Assembly (NCBI RefSeq): GCF_023078275.1
Contig: NC_062991.1
Coordinates: forward strand, 4,898,001 to 4,962,000
Reading direction: 5' to 3'
Length of the DNA stretch: 64,000 nucleotides
From: Leguminivora glycinivorella
Taxonomy: Eukaryota; Arthropoda; Insecta; Lepidoptera; Tortricidae
The translations under genes and the position numbers were made by a program. Of the stretch, positions 1 through 10,589 are shown in pieces. The notes below the pieces were generated by a model. The model searched no databases. It was not told where the DNA came from and was given only the letters and a program-made list of their open reading frames with translations. The first letter of the stretch is position 1, and each line of letters starts with the position of its first letter.

Positions 1-378
1 CGTTTCTTAAAAACGACTAGATTATTGAACACTGGCATTTCGATCCATGTTTTATTGTACTATTATATATTCTGTGATTTTATCTAAGATCTTACATTTA
101 TAAGAAATATTTAAATTCGTATAGGGACGTTGACTATTGGTACTATAGAAGTATAAGATCTCATTTGATGACGATAAGGATTTTTAATGACGATTTTTTC
201 CTAAAAAAATCTAAAAGTGTACAGAAAAAAAATTCAAATCATACGTCTAGAGAAATAATTTACAGGTGTAATTAGTATAAAAACAAAACTTAGAATAAAA
301 ATTAACCTAGAACGAAGTACAAAACTAAAACTAATACTTAGCTAAAAATTAAATTATTTGAAAATAAATTTAAACCAA
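1..378. other. AT-rich stretch, no gene seen
   Basis: No open reading frame or structured element recognised. It lies just 3' of a minus-strand LINE coding end and may be that LINE's 3' untranslated region. Confidence 0.3.
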
Positions 379-511
379 CTAGGCAAGGTCACCGAGGTCT
401 GAACCCGCCGGTAGGGTTCCCATAAGGTCAGCTGCGTTCCCCCTTTGGATCTCAATGCCAATTCGTTGCGCGAGGAACGAGCCAGCCCTATGGTCCCCGT
501 ATAGGTCATAT
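379..511 (-). pseudogene. LINE (R1/jockey-type) polyprotein C-terminal fragment
   Basis: Read on the minus strand, one open frame encodes DLYGDHRAGSFLAQRI followed by IQRGNAADLMGTLP and ends in TAG at 381-379. The GDHxAGS...QRGNAAxxMGTLP pattern is what I recall from the extreme C-terminus of insect non-LTR retrotransposon polyproteins. Only about 43 codons remain. The 5' side stops abruptly near 511, as expected of a 5'-truncated copy. The reverse transcriptase is absent, so it cannot move by itself. Family assignment is from memory of such sequences and is approximate. Confidence 0.55.
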
Positions 512-917
512 TTTTTGCTTATTTTTTCATCAAAAATACGTGGTAGAAATCTTTGGGGTTATTCAGGCCCACGGTGTAGACTGTAAAGACATTATCTGTA
601 TAGGTACTATAGGTAGGTACGTAATAGTGGGTACGGTGTACATAGGTACGTAAGGTGTAGGTAATTTTCGGCGGCCATCAAAGCCGTGACAAGACAGTTT
701 ACATAAATAAATATATACATTAGTCGATAGTTCCGCTAACTATCCTTCTCGCCCGTTTTTAAACAAACACCCTAATGGTTCTGTTTACTCGACAACTGAC
801 ATTGCCCAGCTTTAAGATAGGCAAGATGTTGAGTAACGTGGTTCCGTACTGTACTGTATACAACTTGAATTTTTTTAGCCTTCTTTTTGTGCGATGTCTT
901 CGGTCACTGTACATATA
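512..917. other. No gene seen
   Basis: AT-rich with short GTAGGTAC-type runs near 600-660; nothing recognisable. Confidence 0.3.
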
Positions 918-1168
918 ACCTAACCACAAAATTAAAATTTTGAAAATTTTGAAAAAGAACACTCCCGACTAACTCAGCTTTTAAACCCCGGTTCATCCGA
1001 CCGCGACATAGTAGACCGATTTTCATGAGACACATGGCTAAGAACACTCCCGACTAACTCAGCTTTTAAACAAAAAAAAAACTACATTGAAATCGGTTCA
1101 TCCGTTCGGAAGCTACGATGCCACCGACAGACACACAGACAGACTGACAAACAGACAGACAGACAGAG
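918..1168 (+). repeat. Interspersed repeat, GTCGGGGGTT family (copy 1, partial)
   Basis: Contains AACACTCCCGACTAACTCAG twice, then the phrase TCGGTTCATCCGTTCGGAAGC and a CAGACAGACA microsatellite. The same phrases occur at 34736-35047 and 53228-53385 (plus) and, inverted, at 25915-26100. Its 3' part is replaced by the adjacent LINE fragment. Confidence 0.6.
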
Positions 1169-1508
1169 GGTGTCACATGCGCGTTGCCGAGCCGTTAGAA
1201 ACTTGTACACTCCTTTTTTGAAGAACCCCATAGTCCCCATACTGTAGTTCATCGGGAATACCTCGGCCGCTCATTCCACAGCCGGAGCGTCCGAGGGAGG
1301 ATTTCCTCTGAAACCGCACGGTGCGCGAACATTTTGGTTGCAAGGTGTGTGGATGAGCGCCCTGTCGATGGCGAGCGGTGCGATGATGAAAAGTGGACGT
1401 TGGCATCATGTCAAACAGTTCCTCAGAGCACAATCCATTGTACAGGCAATATTTAACCTTAACTTCGTCGGCTTCTACCATATCAACGGAAACGGAAATC
1501 GGAAGCAA
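1169..1508 (-). pseudogene. Jockey/CR1-like LINE polyprotein C-terminus, frameshifted
   Basis: The minus strand encodes FHHRTARHRQGAHPHTLQPK then RTVRFQR, followed in shifted frames by RLWNELP-like and a degraded KKxVYKFL...QRACDT end. This matches the conserved tail that follows the reverse transcriptase in many lepidopteran jockey/CR1-type LINEs. At least one frameshift separates the RTVRFQR block from the WNELP block. The same C-terminus recurs at 1803-2094, 38166-38265 and 53640-53915, so this is a repeated family. No reverse transcriptase domain is present. Confidence 0.6.
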
Positions 1509-1802
1509 AGGGTGTGAATACCTCCTAAAGCGTAATTAATATCCTGGTTATTTTCGCATAATTTTGAACGACATTACTTACGACATGCTTTTGCCTTGTA
1601 TGGCAGCTATATCAATCAAATCCTTAAAGCTCGAGAAAATACTGCCAATTGGCTAACCAGGTCATGAAAGGTAGTCAGACTCAAATTCGCTTTCTTAGCA
1701 TCTTTAGAAGTATTAGAAGAATTGCATATCGTAAGCGACATTCTCGTGGAATGCCCCATCAACGCCGAAAGCGAGAATGATATATATGTTTTCAGAGGCA
1801 CT

Positions 1803-2094
1803 AGACTCATAGTATTGTGTTCCTACCGGTGAGTAAGGCTGCCAGAGCTCAATGAGGGTGCGGTGATGACGGGAGGACTTACGGAACTGACTATTGTCCT
1901 TTGAGCCGTCGGCAACATGAACCCTCCTTGGAACTTGTACACTCCTTTTTGCAAGCAAAAGGGAATGTACAAGTTTCTAATGGGGTGGCAACGCGTATGA
2001 GACACTCTTTGAGTTGCGGGCGTCCATAGGCTACGGTGACCGCTTTCCATCAGGCGGGCCGTACGCTTGTTTGCCACCGACGTAGTATAAAAAA
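1803..2094 (+). pseudogene. Jockey/CR1-like LINE 3' end (copy 2)
   Basis: Starts with GTGTTCCTACCGGTGAGTAA and GGCTGCCAGAGCTCAA, carries a degraded coding end (AAGTTTCTAATGGGGTGGCA), then a 3' untranslated region through GGCGTCCATAGGCTACGGTG and GGCGGGCCGTACGCTTGTTT to GACGTAGTATAAAAAA. About 85-90% similar by eye to 53640-53915. The A-rich end suggests the true LINE 3' terminus. Confidence 0.55.
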
Positions 2095-2276
2095 GAGGTC
2101 TTTGGTAAACTCTCTACGGACCCCTAAAATCGCCCATTAGACTAACAGACGCTATATCATCGTATTTGTTTGTTTGCGGCCACTAACTACTTCCGCCGCT
2201 AATTGTCGACCTAGTTAGGTTTCGTGTTATTATTTATGTGTCTGCGTGTCTTTCTATCACAGAAGGGTCCTAAATC

Positions 2277-3370
2277 AAGCGCAATGAGGCTTTAAAAAAT
2301 ATATATATTTGTTGCTCCCTACTGGCTTAGAGACCTTAAAAAAAGTGTGAATATTTTTGGTCCTTGAAACCGTATTACGTAAAACGAAAATTAATTTATA
2401 TTTCCCGTCCTACTGGCCTAGAGCCCTTTATATTTGAAACAAAGGGTTAAGTATTTAACGAAAAATACTGTCGCTGCACTCGATCAAGTTAATTCACTTT
2501 TCTGTTTAAGTACCTTCGTAAATTTGGTCCTTCGAACCGTATCCCATCATCAAAAATGGCGACGCAAAAACCGAGAATAAATGAATAATTCCCTTCCTAC
2601 TGGCCTATACACCCTTTGTAAACAAAATGAAGGCTTATTAAAGTGAAACAGTCGAGCCACACTCTATAAAGCTAGTTTACTTTTGTGTAACTTTGGTCCT
2701 TCGAACCGGATTCTATCTAGGTACTCACAAAATTGGAGACGCAAAAACCGCCAAATATTTTTTTTATTCCATTCTACTGACCTAGAGACCTTTTACACAC
2801 AAAATGAAGGCTTATTTAACGTGAAATAGTGCCGCTGCACTCTATAAAGCTAGTTTACTTTTGTGTAGCTTTGGTCCTTCGAACCGTATTCCATCTACTC
2901 AGAAAATTGGAGACGCAAAAACTGCCAATTTTTTTATTCCATTCTACTGACCTAGAGACCTTTACACAAAATGAAGGCTTATTTAACGTGAAATAGTGCC
3001 GCTGCACTCTATAAAGCGTAGGCTGCAGTTTCGCCTCTCGTGACAGTTTGGTCGGTGCCATTGGTCCTGCGAGCCGGTATTTGACGGCCGCGATAATAGT
3101 GGGTAGCCCGATCTCGCAACGTCGCCCGCGCCGCCGAAGCAGCCGCGCGCACCGAGCACGCCCGCAGTTGCAATCCGACCTTAATTGAGATTTATATCGA
3201 CTTAATACGGTCCAATTTTTTAAATAAAAATGAAGGCTTATTTAACGACGAATATTGGCCTCTCTGTTTTATTGGTCTTTTAATAATGCTTAAACACTTG
3301 CAATCCGACCTTAATTAGATTTTAAGGTCCAATTTTGTGACGAATATGGGCTTTTAATAACTTGTTAGAG
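2277..3370. repeat. Degenerate tandem repeat, unit ~170-190 bp
   Basis: The phrase TTTGGTCCTTCGAACCGTAT recurs at about 2355, 2523, 2691 and 2870, with a relative (TTGGTCCTGCGAGCCGG) at 3061. Between them come ACTGGCCTAGAGACC, AATGAAGGCTTATTTAACG and GCTGCACTCTATAAAGC in constant order. The spacings are 168, 168, 179 and 191 bp. A second direct duplication (TTGCAATCCGACCTTAATT) lies at about 3168 and 3299. Possibly an expanded retroelement leader; that is inference only. Confidence 0.7.
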
Positions 3371-3571
3371 TTATTGAAAGACAATGTTTGGCTGCTAGCA
3401 ATGCTTACACGTTTTGGAGTAAACGAAATTTATGATATTTCATCAAAATAAAATTACATAAATACATACATACAACATACAATCACGCCATACTAATTAA
3501 GTACTTATCAAGTACTTAATCATATAATATAAGACAGACTTTAAAAAAGGGTCAAGGAGCCTATTTTTTAA

Positions 3572-3750
3572 TCCATACTAATATATAAATGGGAAAGTGT
3601 GTGTGTCTGTTTGTTTGTCCGTCTTTCACGGCAAAACGGAGCGTCGAATCGACGTGATTTTTTTAGGTGGAGATAGTTGAAGGGATGGAGAGTGACATAG
3701 GCTACTTTTTGTCTCTTTCGAACGCCAGCGAAGCTGCGGCCAAGAGCTAG
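3572..3750 (+). mobile_element. Helitron-like non-autonomous element, copy 1
   Basis: Begins TCCATACTAATATATAAATG, has TTTCACGGCAAAACGGAGCG, and ends GCGAAGCTGCGGCCAAGAGCTAG. The TC start, the GC-rich near-palindrome just before the end and the CTAG terminus fit Helitron ends. No inverted terminal repeats or obvious target duplication. The same element occurs at 16804, 37151, 44701, 52355, 59707 and 62539, with a fragment at 53584. This copy is internally deleted. Confidence 0.55.
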
Positions 3751-4007
3751 TTTCCTTTAATTACGTTACCAGTAGTTTACGATATTGAAACAATTGTATT
3801 CTCATACCCATTAAAATGTTACCGTATGAAAAACTTTACAACTCGCCATAATGGCCGTCCGGCAATCATAACTGCACAATGCAATCAACAATCAAACAAC
3901 TTCATGCATTAAACGCCAATGAAAGCTGTCGTAGTCCAGTCAATGAGGCACTTACTCGATAAAACTGTTCACAAAACATACATACTCAGAATATTTTAAT
4001 TATCAAA

Positions 4008-4120
4008 TACTATCTAAACTACTTAGTTATTTTAGTCCACAGTCAAAAAATCATATGATTAGTCATATGATTTTTTGAGCTAGGAGTGTGGACTAAAATA
4101 ACTAAGTAGTTTAGATAGTA
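4008..4120. repeat. Perfect 33-bp inverted repeat, palindromic MITE
   Basis: TACTATCTAAACTACTTAGT (extending to 4040) is exactly inverted at 4088-4120. The centre holds a further palindrome around ATCATATGATTAGTCATATGAT. Likely a short foldback element. Confidence 0.75.
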
Positions 4121-5096
4121 AGCACTAAGGTGGTCTTAAGATCAGTATTTTTTTAATATCGACCGATTTTTTGTTCCGCCTAAAATTTTCGGAGCTTCCA
4201 AGAGTCCTCGTCGATTAGAGTACCAAACATAACAGACCTAATAACTGAATTCAAAAGCCATAAAGCGTTTTGTTCCCTCGGCAACTAAGAATTGCATTGG
4301 CTATATGAATGTTCCATGGCATGCTCGTTAATTCTTGTTTACAGCGTGTATCAATTTTCGCTTATACCTATTACGAATATATCCACGCCTAATATAAGCG
4401 AAAATTGATTTTTTTTTATGTCATAGGTGTAATAAAAAAAAATAGTCTATGTCAATTGAAGTAAAATTATCATATTCATAATATACATTATAAAATTAAA
4501 AAGTTCTCAAAAAAAATTCAATAATTAATACAAAATAGGTGTCAAACAATACATCGAGAGTTTTAAAGCGATAAATATAAAGATACATGAAGAGATGGAT
4601 AGGGGAGACTAAGTTAGGGGAAAATTAGGTTGGTTGCTATGGTTGACTGTTAGAGAATGCCTTAAGGCATTAAGTCCGCCATTTGTACTTTTTTTTCATT
4701 TGTGCAATAAAGTTTAAATAAATAAACAACGTCAATTTTGAAACATCTTAGGCACTCTTTGTTTCTTTTCTCAATTTGCTGTAATTCTCTCACAATTGCA
4801 AAACATCAGTATCCTTACACAAAAGACAGTAAAAAGCCTCAAAAATTTCAACAATTTTAAATAAAAATTGCCACAGAGTGCTCATGAATTTTATTCAAAT
4901 GCTTATTTACTGCTAAAGCACTAAATAAAGAGGGTTGAGGAAGAAACAATGCGTTAAGAGGCGAGTAGCATAATTCCGTAGTTATTCAAATTTGGACGAT
5001 AAGAGCGGTGTGGAGTACCGCGATTTTGTAGAGGTTAGCTTACAATTTTAGCTGGCTTTGGAATAGTTTAAAATTAGCATTTTTATACAGATCTAA
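4121..5096. other. No gene; small inverted repeat inside
   Basis: TCAATTTTCGCTTATA at about 4350 is inverted as TATAAGCGAAAATTGA at about 4396, a small foldback. The rest is AT-rich without recognisable features. Confidence 0.4.
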
Positions 5097-5175
5097 AAAA
5101 AAATATTAATATTAATATTATCAAAAAACGATCTTAGTAAACCCTTATTCATATTTAAATACCTATCCAACAATA
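5097..5175 (+). repeat. GGACGG-family repeat, left part of an interrupted copy
   Basis: AAACGATCTTAGTAAACCCT and AAATACCTATCCAACAATA match the middle of the longer copies at 15499-16051 and 54772-55322. The match stops at TA 5174-5175 and resumes at 5859. Confidence 0.75.
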
Positions 5176-5858
5176 CACCGTGTTTCACTTAACACTAAAA
5201 ACCTGAAAACAGTTTGTTCAGAATCGAGAGTAGAATCGATTGAGCTATATCTTGATGGGGGTAATATTTTTATTTAAATTAGTATTATTAATTATTTTTT
5301 ACGTGCCCATTCTATTGTACTCGTAATACAACATTGTGTATATCGCATTGCTAGAGGTTGTTTACCTTTTTTCAGTATTTAGGGGTATTAATACTGGCCG
5401 GTTACTTGGACGATTATTTTTTCCGCTACTAGTTTGACGTTGTTTGTCAGTTTAATCTTAATGTTTATCATAAGTCATAACAAATTGAACTCGTACCTAA
5501 TTACAACCTTGTCATTTTGAATATTGAGTTTATTTGCTTACTGCGATTACCTGTCCAATTTGAAGTTTACTGTGACAAAGCTTTAAAGTGTTTTACAGTG
5601 ACATCTTAGCTGTCTATTGGTAAACCTTATGTCGTTGCAGTAACGTACACAAATAAATAGTGTTATGGTTTATGATGGTAGTTAGCAATTATTTTATTGA
5701 GTGTAGAGCTAAAAGTCAAGTAGAGCTTTACAGAAAATTAAAAATTCAATTTAAAAAAAAGTAACGATCAGATTAAAAGATGAATACTCTAGATGAGTTT
5801 AAAAAAATAAAAATCAGTTGGGGTGTCTGAGGTTTTGAGTGATACCGGAAACACCGTG
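5176..5858. mobile_element. TA-flanked MITE inserted in a GGACGG-family repeat
   Basis: The 683-bp segment starts CACCGTGTTTCACTTAACAC and its inverted end reads CACGGTGTTTCCGGTATCAC, giving an imperfect terminal inverted repeat. It is flanked by TA on both sides (5174-5175 and 5859-5860). The uninterrupted sequence in the 15.5-kb and 54.8-kb copies is CAACAATATATCAC, so exactly one TA was duplicated. No transposase is present. Tc1/mariner-type mobilisation is likely from the TA target. Confidence 0.65.
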
Positions 5859-5936
5859 TATATCACATGTTGGGGTTGGAATGAAAAAAAATATCAGCCC
5901 CCACTTTACATGTAGGGGGGGTACACTAATAAACAT
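5859..5936 (+). repeat. GGACGG-family repeat, right part of the interrupted copy
   Basis: TATATCACATGTTGGGGTTG through CCCCCACTTTACATGTAGGG to CACTAATAAACAT continues the copy broken at 5175. Confidence 0.75.
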
Positions 5937-6082
5937 AGCTGGGCACCGTTAATCAAATAGTTAACTTCGATAATCGTTAATCCGTTACTTAAAAAGTTAA
6001 CTTCGTTAATCGTTAAAGCGATACATTTCGGTAGATTTAACGGAAGTTAAAGTTAATCGATAATCCGTTAACACGTCATAAA
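5937..6082. repeat. GTTAATCG-rich repeat with hAT-like TGGGCACCGTTAATC motif
   Basis: AGCTGGGCACCGTTAATC is followed by repeated GTTAACTTCGATAATCGTTA-type words. It resembles subterminal repeats of a hAT-type element, but a second end was not found. Confidence 0.3.
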
Positions 6083-7300
6083 AATAGGACTCCACTGTAG
6101 GTATTATGTATTTCTATTTACTAAGTATCCACCAAAAACCATTAAAACCTGTGACGCCAATCGGTAAAAAATCAAAATGTAATAATTACGGTCTCTTCGG
6201 GCTTTTACCACCGTTGGTTGGCTAAATCCTAGGTTTTACTTCGGATCGGTAATTATTGGGTCATTCATGCGGTCGCGATCGTGGTGCGTCGGTTCTTCAG
6301 ATTGAGATTTGAGATGACAACTCGATGCTGTGGGCCACGATAGCTTGGTAGAGTAATCTAAGGCCCGCGCCGGACTCTAACTCGATGCGTCGGTTGCGCG
6401 ATTTTTCTGTCATGCCTGATGATTGCACTCTATTCCCAGGTTAGTGATCGATCTAGCACGCCTAATAAGATTTAGAAGATCTCGAATAAGTGATCTAAAG
6501 TCGCCAATTGGTCTTTAGACTGTTTATAACCGACGGATCTGCTTTTACCGATAAAACCTAGGTTTTGCCGTACTACGGGCTTTTACAGTAGCATAAAAAG
6601 GGAATCATCATCATGTCTTTATCCACTTATTTACAAGTTGAGTAGATTTCAGTATTTATTTACATGAAAAGTTTTATGCTTAGTTTAACTAGGCTTTTTT
6701 TAGGCGGGTAGGGACTGATCTCTTCTTCTTCTGAGCAACTTATGCCTAGAGTTGGCGTAGGCAGTAATTTTTATGATAGCAAATGCCTTCCAAGAGAAAA
6801 CAAAGATAAGTTTAGTACGATCTCCTTAGTTAGTTTGCCTTCACCGAAAACCGACACGTAAATATACCCTTAAATTAATAATATTTCGTTTATACACAAG
6901 TAAGTTACAGAACATATTGATTCGGGTTAGAATTTGTACTTTTTAGTCTGCATTTGTCTTAACAGTTTTAGCAAAATATATAAAAATAGAAATTCGTAAA
7001 CAAAGAATCTCCTATTAAAAGTAATTCCATCGTTTCAGGTGCAACTGGCACTCTAATTCTCCGCCATTTTAAAACAAACGACGCTTTCCGTCTCATTTCG
7101 TTCCGTAGTCCGTACTAATTATCGTTGAGAGGACAGAAACGTTAAGGTACCTAATGTACCTATTTATTCTTGTGTACTTTTTCTACTATAAATAGGTACA
7201 TAATATGTATATATCGCTCTTGCGAAAACGCAACGCTGGAATGTCAAGTATTTATTCACGCGTTTTCACTGTGTTACGTCCCTCGCTTCATAATCCCAGA
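6083..7300. other. No gene seen; degenerate SINE-like remnant at ~6700-6870
   Basis: The 6720-6870 part (GAGCAACTTATGCCTAGAGT, GGCGTAGGCAG, TGCCTTCACCGAAAA) is a weak relative of the repeat at 51180-51440. The remainder is unassigned. Confidence 0.3.
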
Positions 7301-7304
7301 CAAA

Positions 7305-7925
7305 ATGAAGCAAAGTTAGGCTATCCAAGCTAAGCATCGATTCGCGACACCGAAGACTGGGGGCTGTCATTATTACCAGTATAGTCCGTTAATACAGTCA
7401 GTAAGAAAAGTTACTGAGTAGGTATAACTTATTGAAAAACATTTTTTTTATGACATCTACCACTAAATCGCGTTAAAATTGACAATTTATTAACTTAAGA
7501 TACTGATGATTACTAAGCGCGTTTAAAAGTTGATGCATATGGTCATATCAACTAAGAAAAGTTGTTAAGGATGACCAATTGAGCAAGTAACCAAATTTTC
7601 TGCGAGGCCATGAAATCTCGGCATTAAAATACATTTTGAAAATAAAGCTAGTAAATTGATTTAATCGCGCCGTGTTGTGTGCCCGTCATCCACGAAAGCC
7701 ACGGCGTAATAGTTGCTCAATATTTCATTTCATTTCATTTATTTCATTTAGGTTCATAAAAAATACTTTTCCACGAAAATTGTGTTTCCAAATAATGATT
7801 AATTCACCGTTCCTAAGTACCTTCAACCTAACCTAACGCTACTAAAAAAATGCAAAGTTAGGTTGTCCAAGCTAAGCATCCACTCCCGACAGTTGCGACA
7901 GTCTAAGACTGATGACCAGCATTAG
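7305..7925 (+). repeat. Pair of ~70-bp direct repeats
   Basis: GCAAAGTTAGGCTATCCAAG then CTAAGCATCGAT at about 7310 recurs as GCAAAGTTAGGTTGTCCAAG then CTAAGCATCCAC at about 7853. Both are followed by a CGAC-AGACTG block. The sequence between holds an (ATTTC)n run near 7722-7750. Confidence 0.5.
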
Positions 7926-8542
7926 TCAGCGCGTTTTTCAGAGCCGGCCGGTCGTTGATAAAACTTTGATTAAAGGACGGATTTATTACGACTAATGAAT
8001 TACGTTAAATATTACGTTTACGAGATTCGGGGTGTTTTAGAAGTTCAAACGGATAAAGTTCCTTTTGAGTTTAAATGTGCAGTCGAAGATTTTTTGCGTT
8101 GAGTTGTGTTAGCAATACTGTAAAGCTAATCTTAATTAATATCATAAAGGAAAAGATAAGATGGAGAAATGATGATTTGGTACCCACTGACAATGTATGA
8201 AGGTCGTACCTAGTTTGTCTTCTAAACACAACATACAATTTCTTCAAAGCCAAAGTGTGCTTTTTCTGTAGATCTAAAGTAAAAAAATCATGATTAAAAT
8301 CAAACTAATTCTAAAGGCCAGTTCTGTTTGATTTCTTCAGTAGGTACTAAGAACCATAAGTTCAGTATGAGTTATAATTATTTTAAATTCAAAAATATTT
8401 GTCATACATTGATTCACTCTGAACGTACACGTTAATAACGTTATTATTATAACTAGGTTACGAAACGAAAACACGTCTCAAGTTATATTATGCACACCTT
8501 GTTACTGCAAGATTGGATCCCGACCCTCTACCGTGAGTTCCG
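7926..8542. other. No gene seen
   Basis: AT-rich, nothing recognised. Confidence 0.3.
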
Positions 8543-8604
8543 ACGATATTTGATAGATCCTACTGTATCCCACTGCTGGGCAAAGGCCCCCTCTCTTTTA
8601 CTCT
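8543..8604 (-). pseudogene. RTE-type LINE C-terminal scrap
   Basis: On the minus strand GGCCTTTGCCCAGCAGTGGG encodes AFAQQWD-like sequence, which closes many lepidopteran RTE polyproteins. The related ending at 11570-11605 is GSFPAVGHN-like. Very short. Confidence 0.4.
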
Positions 8605-8814
8605 ATAAGAGTGACAGAGACAGCAATAGTGGCACTAGTGCGCTCTTTGTCGGCAGTCGGCACACAGCTCGGATCCCCGGTCCGATATACCTACTCGAAT
8701 ACAAATACAAAGGCCCGATAAGTACTTGAAACTTAACAAAAGGGCTTAGCTATACAACTACAGCGAATAAAGCGAAAATGCGTGAAAAATACCACGCCGA
8801 AAAAGGTTCAGGGT

Positions 8815-9061
8815 ACGAAGCCAAATGGCACAAATGCTCACGAAACGAAACGCTCGTAGATATCTATCTCTATCGCTCTTGCGTATTGGCGCGACAGAGC
8901 CAGACTACCTTTCGCGGCGTTTCGTTTTCGTTTCGCGTCGCAGAAATGTAGTCTGGCTCTGTCGTGCCAACCCGCAAGAGCGATAGAGATAGATAGCTAC
9001 GTGAGAGATATTTTCGTGAGCGTTTCGTGAGCGTTTGTGCATTCGGGTACGCACACTGGCC
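8815..9061. mobile_element. Palindromic MITE, GCTCACGAAACG family, copy 1
   Basis: ATGGCACAAATGCTCACGAA and GATATCTATCTCTATCGCTC on the left are inverted as GAGCGATAGAGATAGAT and TTCGTGAGCGTTTGTGCATT on the right. The centre TTTCGTTTTCGTTTCGCG separates the arms. Other copies: 16540-16672 and 20952-21110. Confidence 0.65.
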
Positions 9062-9327
9062 ATGGCCGGTATCTTTTGTTTTCTAAATATCTTGTCAACG
9101 CCTAATGACCATCTCAAGTGGTATCGGGCCTTCATATTTAAATGGCGTATCTGAAACGTCTAAAACTCGAAGAAGAGGTACTCAATAACATTGGTAAACG
9201 TGTTAATATCAATACTTGTCAAAATATACAACGTGTAATTGTATTGACGATAAAAGCTTCGCGGCTGTAAATGGAATGAATAATCAAAGTACAAAAGTTA
9301 ATCAGTTCCATTTATGAAATTTGCATT
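9062..9327. other. No gene seen
   Basis: Ends with CATT at 9324-9327, the target duplication of the LTR element that follows. Confidence 0.4.
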
Positions 9328-9783
9328 TGTAGGGTGGCTGGAATAAGACGCCAAGTAGGAACCAGTTGTTTATTGGTTTAACTTCCAATATTACAAATAA
9401 TCATCATACAAGTGGAGTACCTAGCTAAACATGAGTTGAAGGTCCTCAGGGACGACCACTGCAAGACCAACGGCCAACCGATTATGAAGCTTATGGGCGG
9501 TCCGTGTAGACGGTCTCGACCCGTGCTTCATTTGTTGGTTGGACTTGGGGCATAGCAGAGGCCGTCTCCCAAGCTACACCACTAGCTAACAACTGACTGA
9601 TCGGCGGCCGCGCGGCGCCTTTTATTACGGTTTCCCCGCCGCCTGCGCTGCCTGCGCCGCTCGGAGTACTTCGCGCGCGCTCGGGCCGGTCGATCCGCTG
9701 AGCGCGACGGGTGATGGTGTGCGAGCGAGAAAGTATTCGAGCCCGCGCGCTCGTGCGTGGTAATGTTATTCTGTCTCGCTACA
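9328..9783 (-). repeat. 3' LTR of the non-autonomous element
   Basis: 456 bp, TGTAG...CTACA. Its centre is very GC-rich (GGCGGCCGCGCGGCGCC) with clustered CGCGCGCTCG words, unlike the AT-rich surroundings. Confidence 0.85.
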
Positions 9784-10589
9784 TTCTCCCCTCTGGTACT
9801 CTTTAACGTCCCGTAAGAGTACCAGGAATAGCAGGAGTTGTTGTCTCTCCCTCTGGTACGTGAGTAGAACAAATTCTTCAGTTTCGTCATGTTACAGAAC
9901 TGCTTGATAAGGTTTTCTTCGGAACCCTCCCCCTGGAGTGAAGCTGGTCCGATAGTGTCCATAGTGCAATTCAACTCTGTATTGATGTATCTGAAGATTC
10001 TTCCGTTGCTACCTCCTTTGTAAATAATTCGCCACTTACAGCCTTATTGTAGGGTAAGAGCGACTTTTTTTTCCGAGTGCGGGTAGTTTCCATTGTCGCA
10101 GGTCCGACAGTACATTTCATTCATGGGCCCTACTTGGGCGAAAGTTATGATCGGGGGCGGTACGCATCGGCATTCTCACCCCTTACTTTGTCGATAGACT
10201 AACGGCTAACCGAATATGAGCTTATGGGCGGTCCGTGTAGACGGTCTCGACCCGTCGTGATCATTTGGTGGTTAGGCTTGAGGCATAGCATGGGCCGTCT
10301 CTCATGCTTGACCGGTAGGTCACAACTGAATTAGTTTGTCTTGCTGCTTTCTCCCCCTCTGGTACTCTGTGACGTCCCGTAAGAGTACCAGGAATAACAG
10401 GATCCATGCACAGCTAATTGTCTTCCAGTTTCTCGTTGACGCAGCATTGCTAGTGAGGGTGTTCGCCAGAACCCTCCCCCTGCACCAAAACTATACTCGT
10501 AGAAATTGCGTAGTTTTTGCCTCTTGTAGTGATATTGTTCCCTCTTGACTTTTCCATTGTCCTACTTGTTTTTAAGTTGGGCGCCAGAA
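9784..10589 (-). repeat. Internal region with a relic second LTR junction
   Basis: TCTGGTACTCTTTAACGTCC then GTAAGAGTACCAGGAATAG at about 9790 recurs as TCTGGTACTCTGTGACGTCC then GTAAGAGTACCAGGAATAA at about 10358. The stretch before the second copy (about 10200-10335: GCTTATGGGCGGTCCGTGTA, GACGGTCTCGACCCG) is a diverged copy of the outer half of the LTR. The interior therefore contains a second, older LTR/polypurine-tract junction. GAACCCTCCCCCTG also occurs twice (about 9921 and 10480). Confidence 0.7.
10576..10586 (-). promoter_or_regulatory. Primer-binding site (tRNA-Lys type)
   Basis: TGGCGCCCAAC on the minus strand, three bases after the LTR end. The match to a tRNA-Lys 3' end is from memory of gypsy-type elements. 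Confidence 0.7.

Noticed and set aside
9582..9974. 130-codon minus-strand frame across the LTR
   Set aside because: Mostly the GC-rich LTR core (RRRQRRRRGN-type residues) and the polypurine tract; not gag or env.
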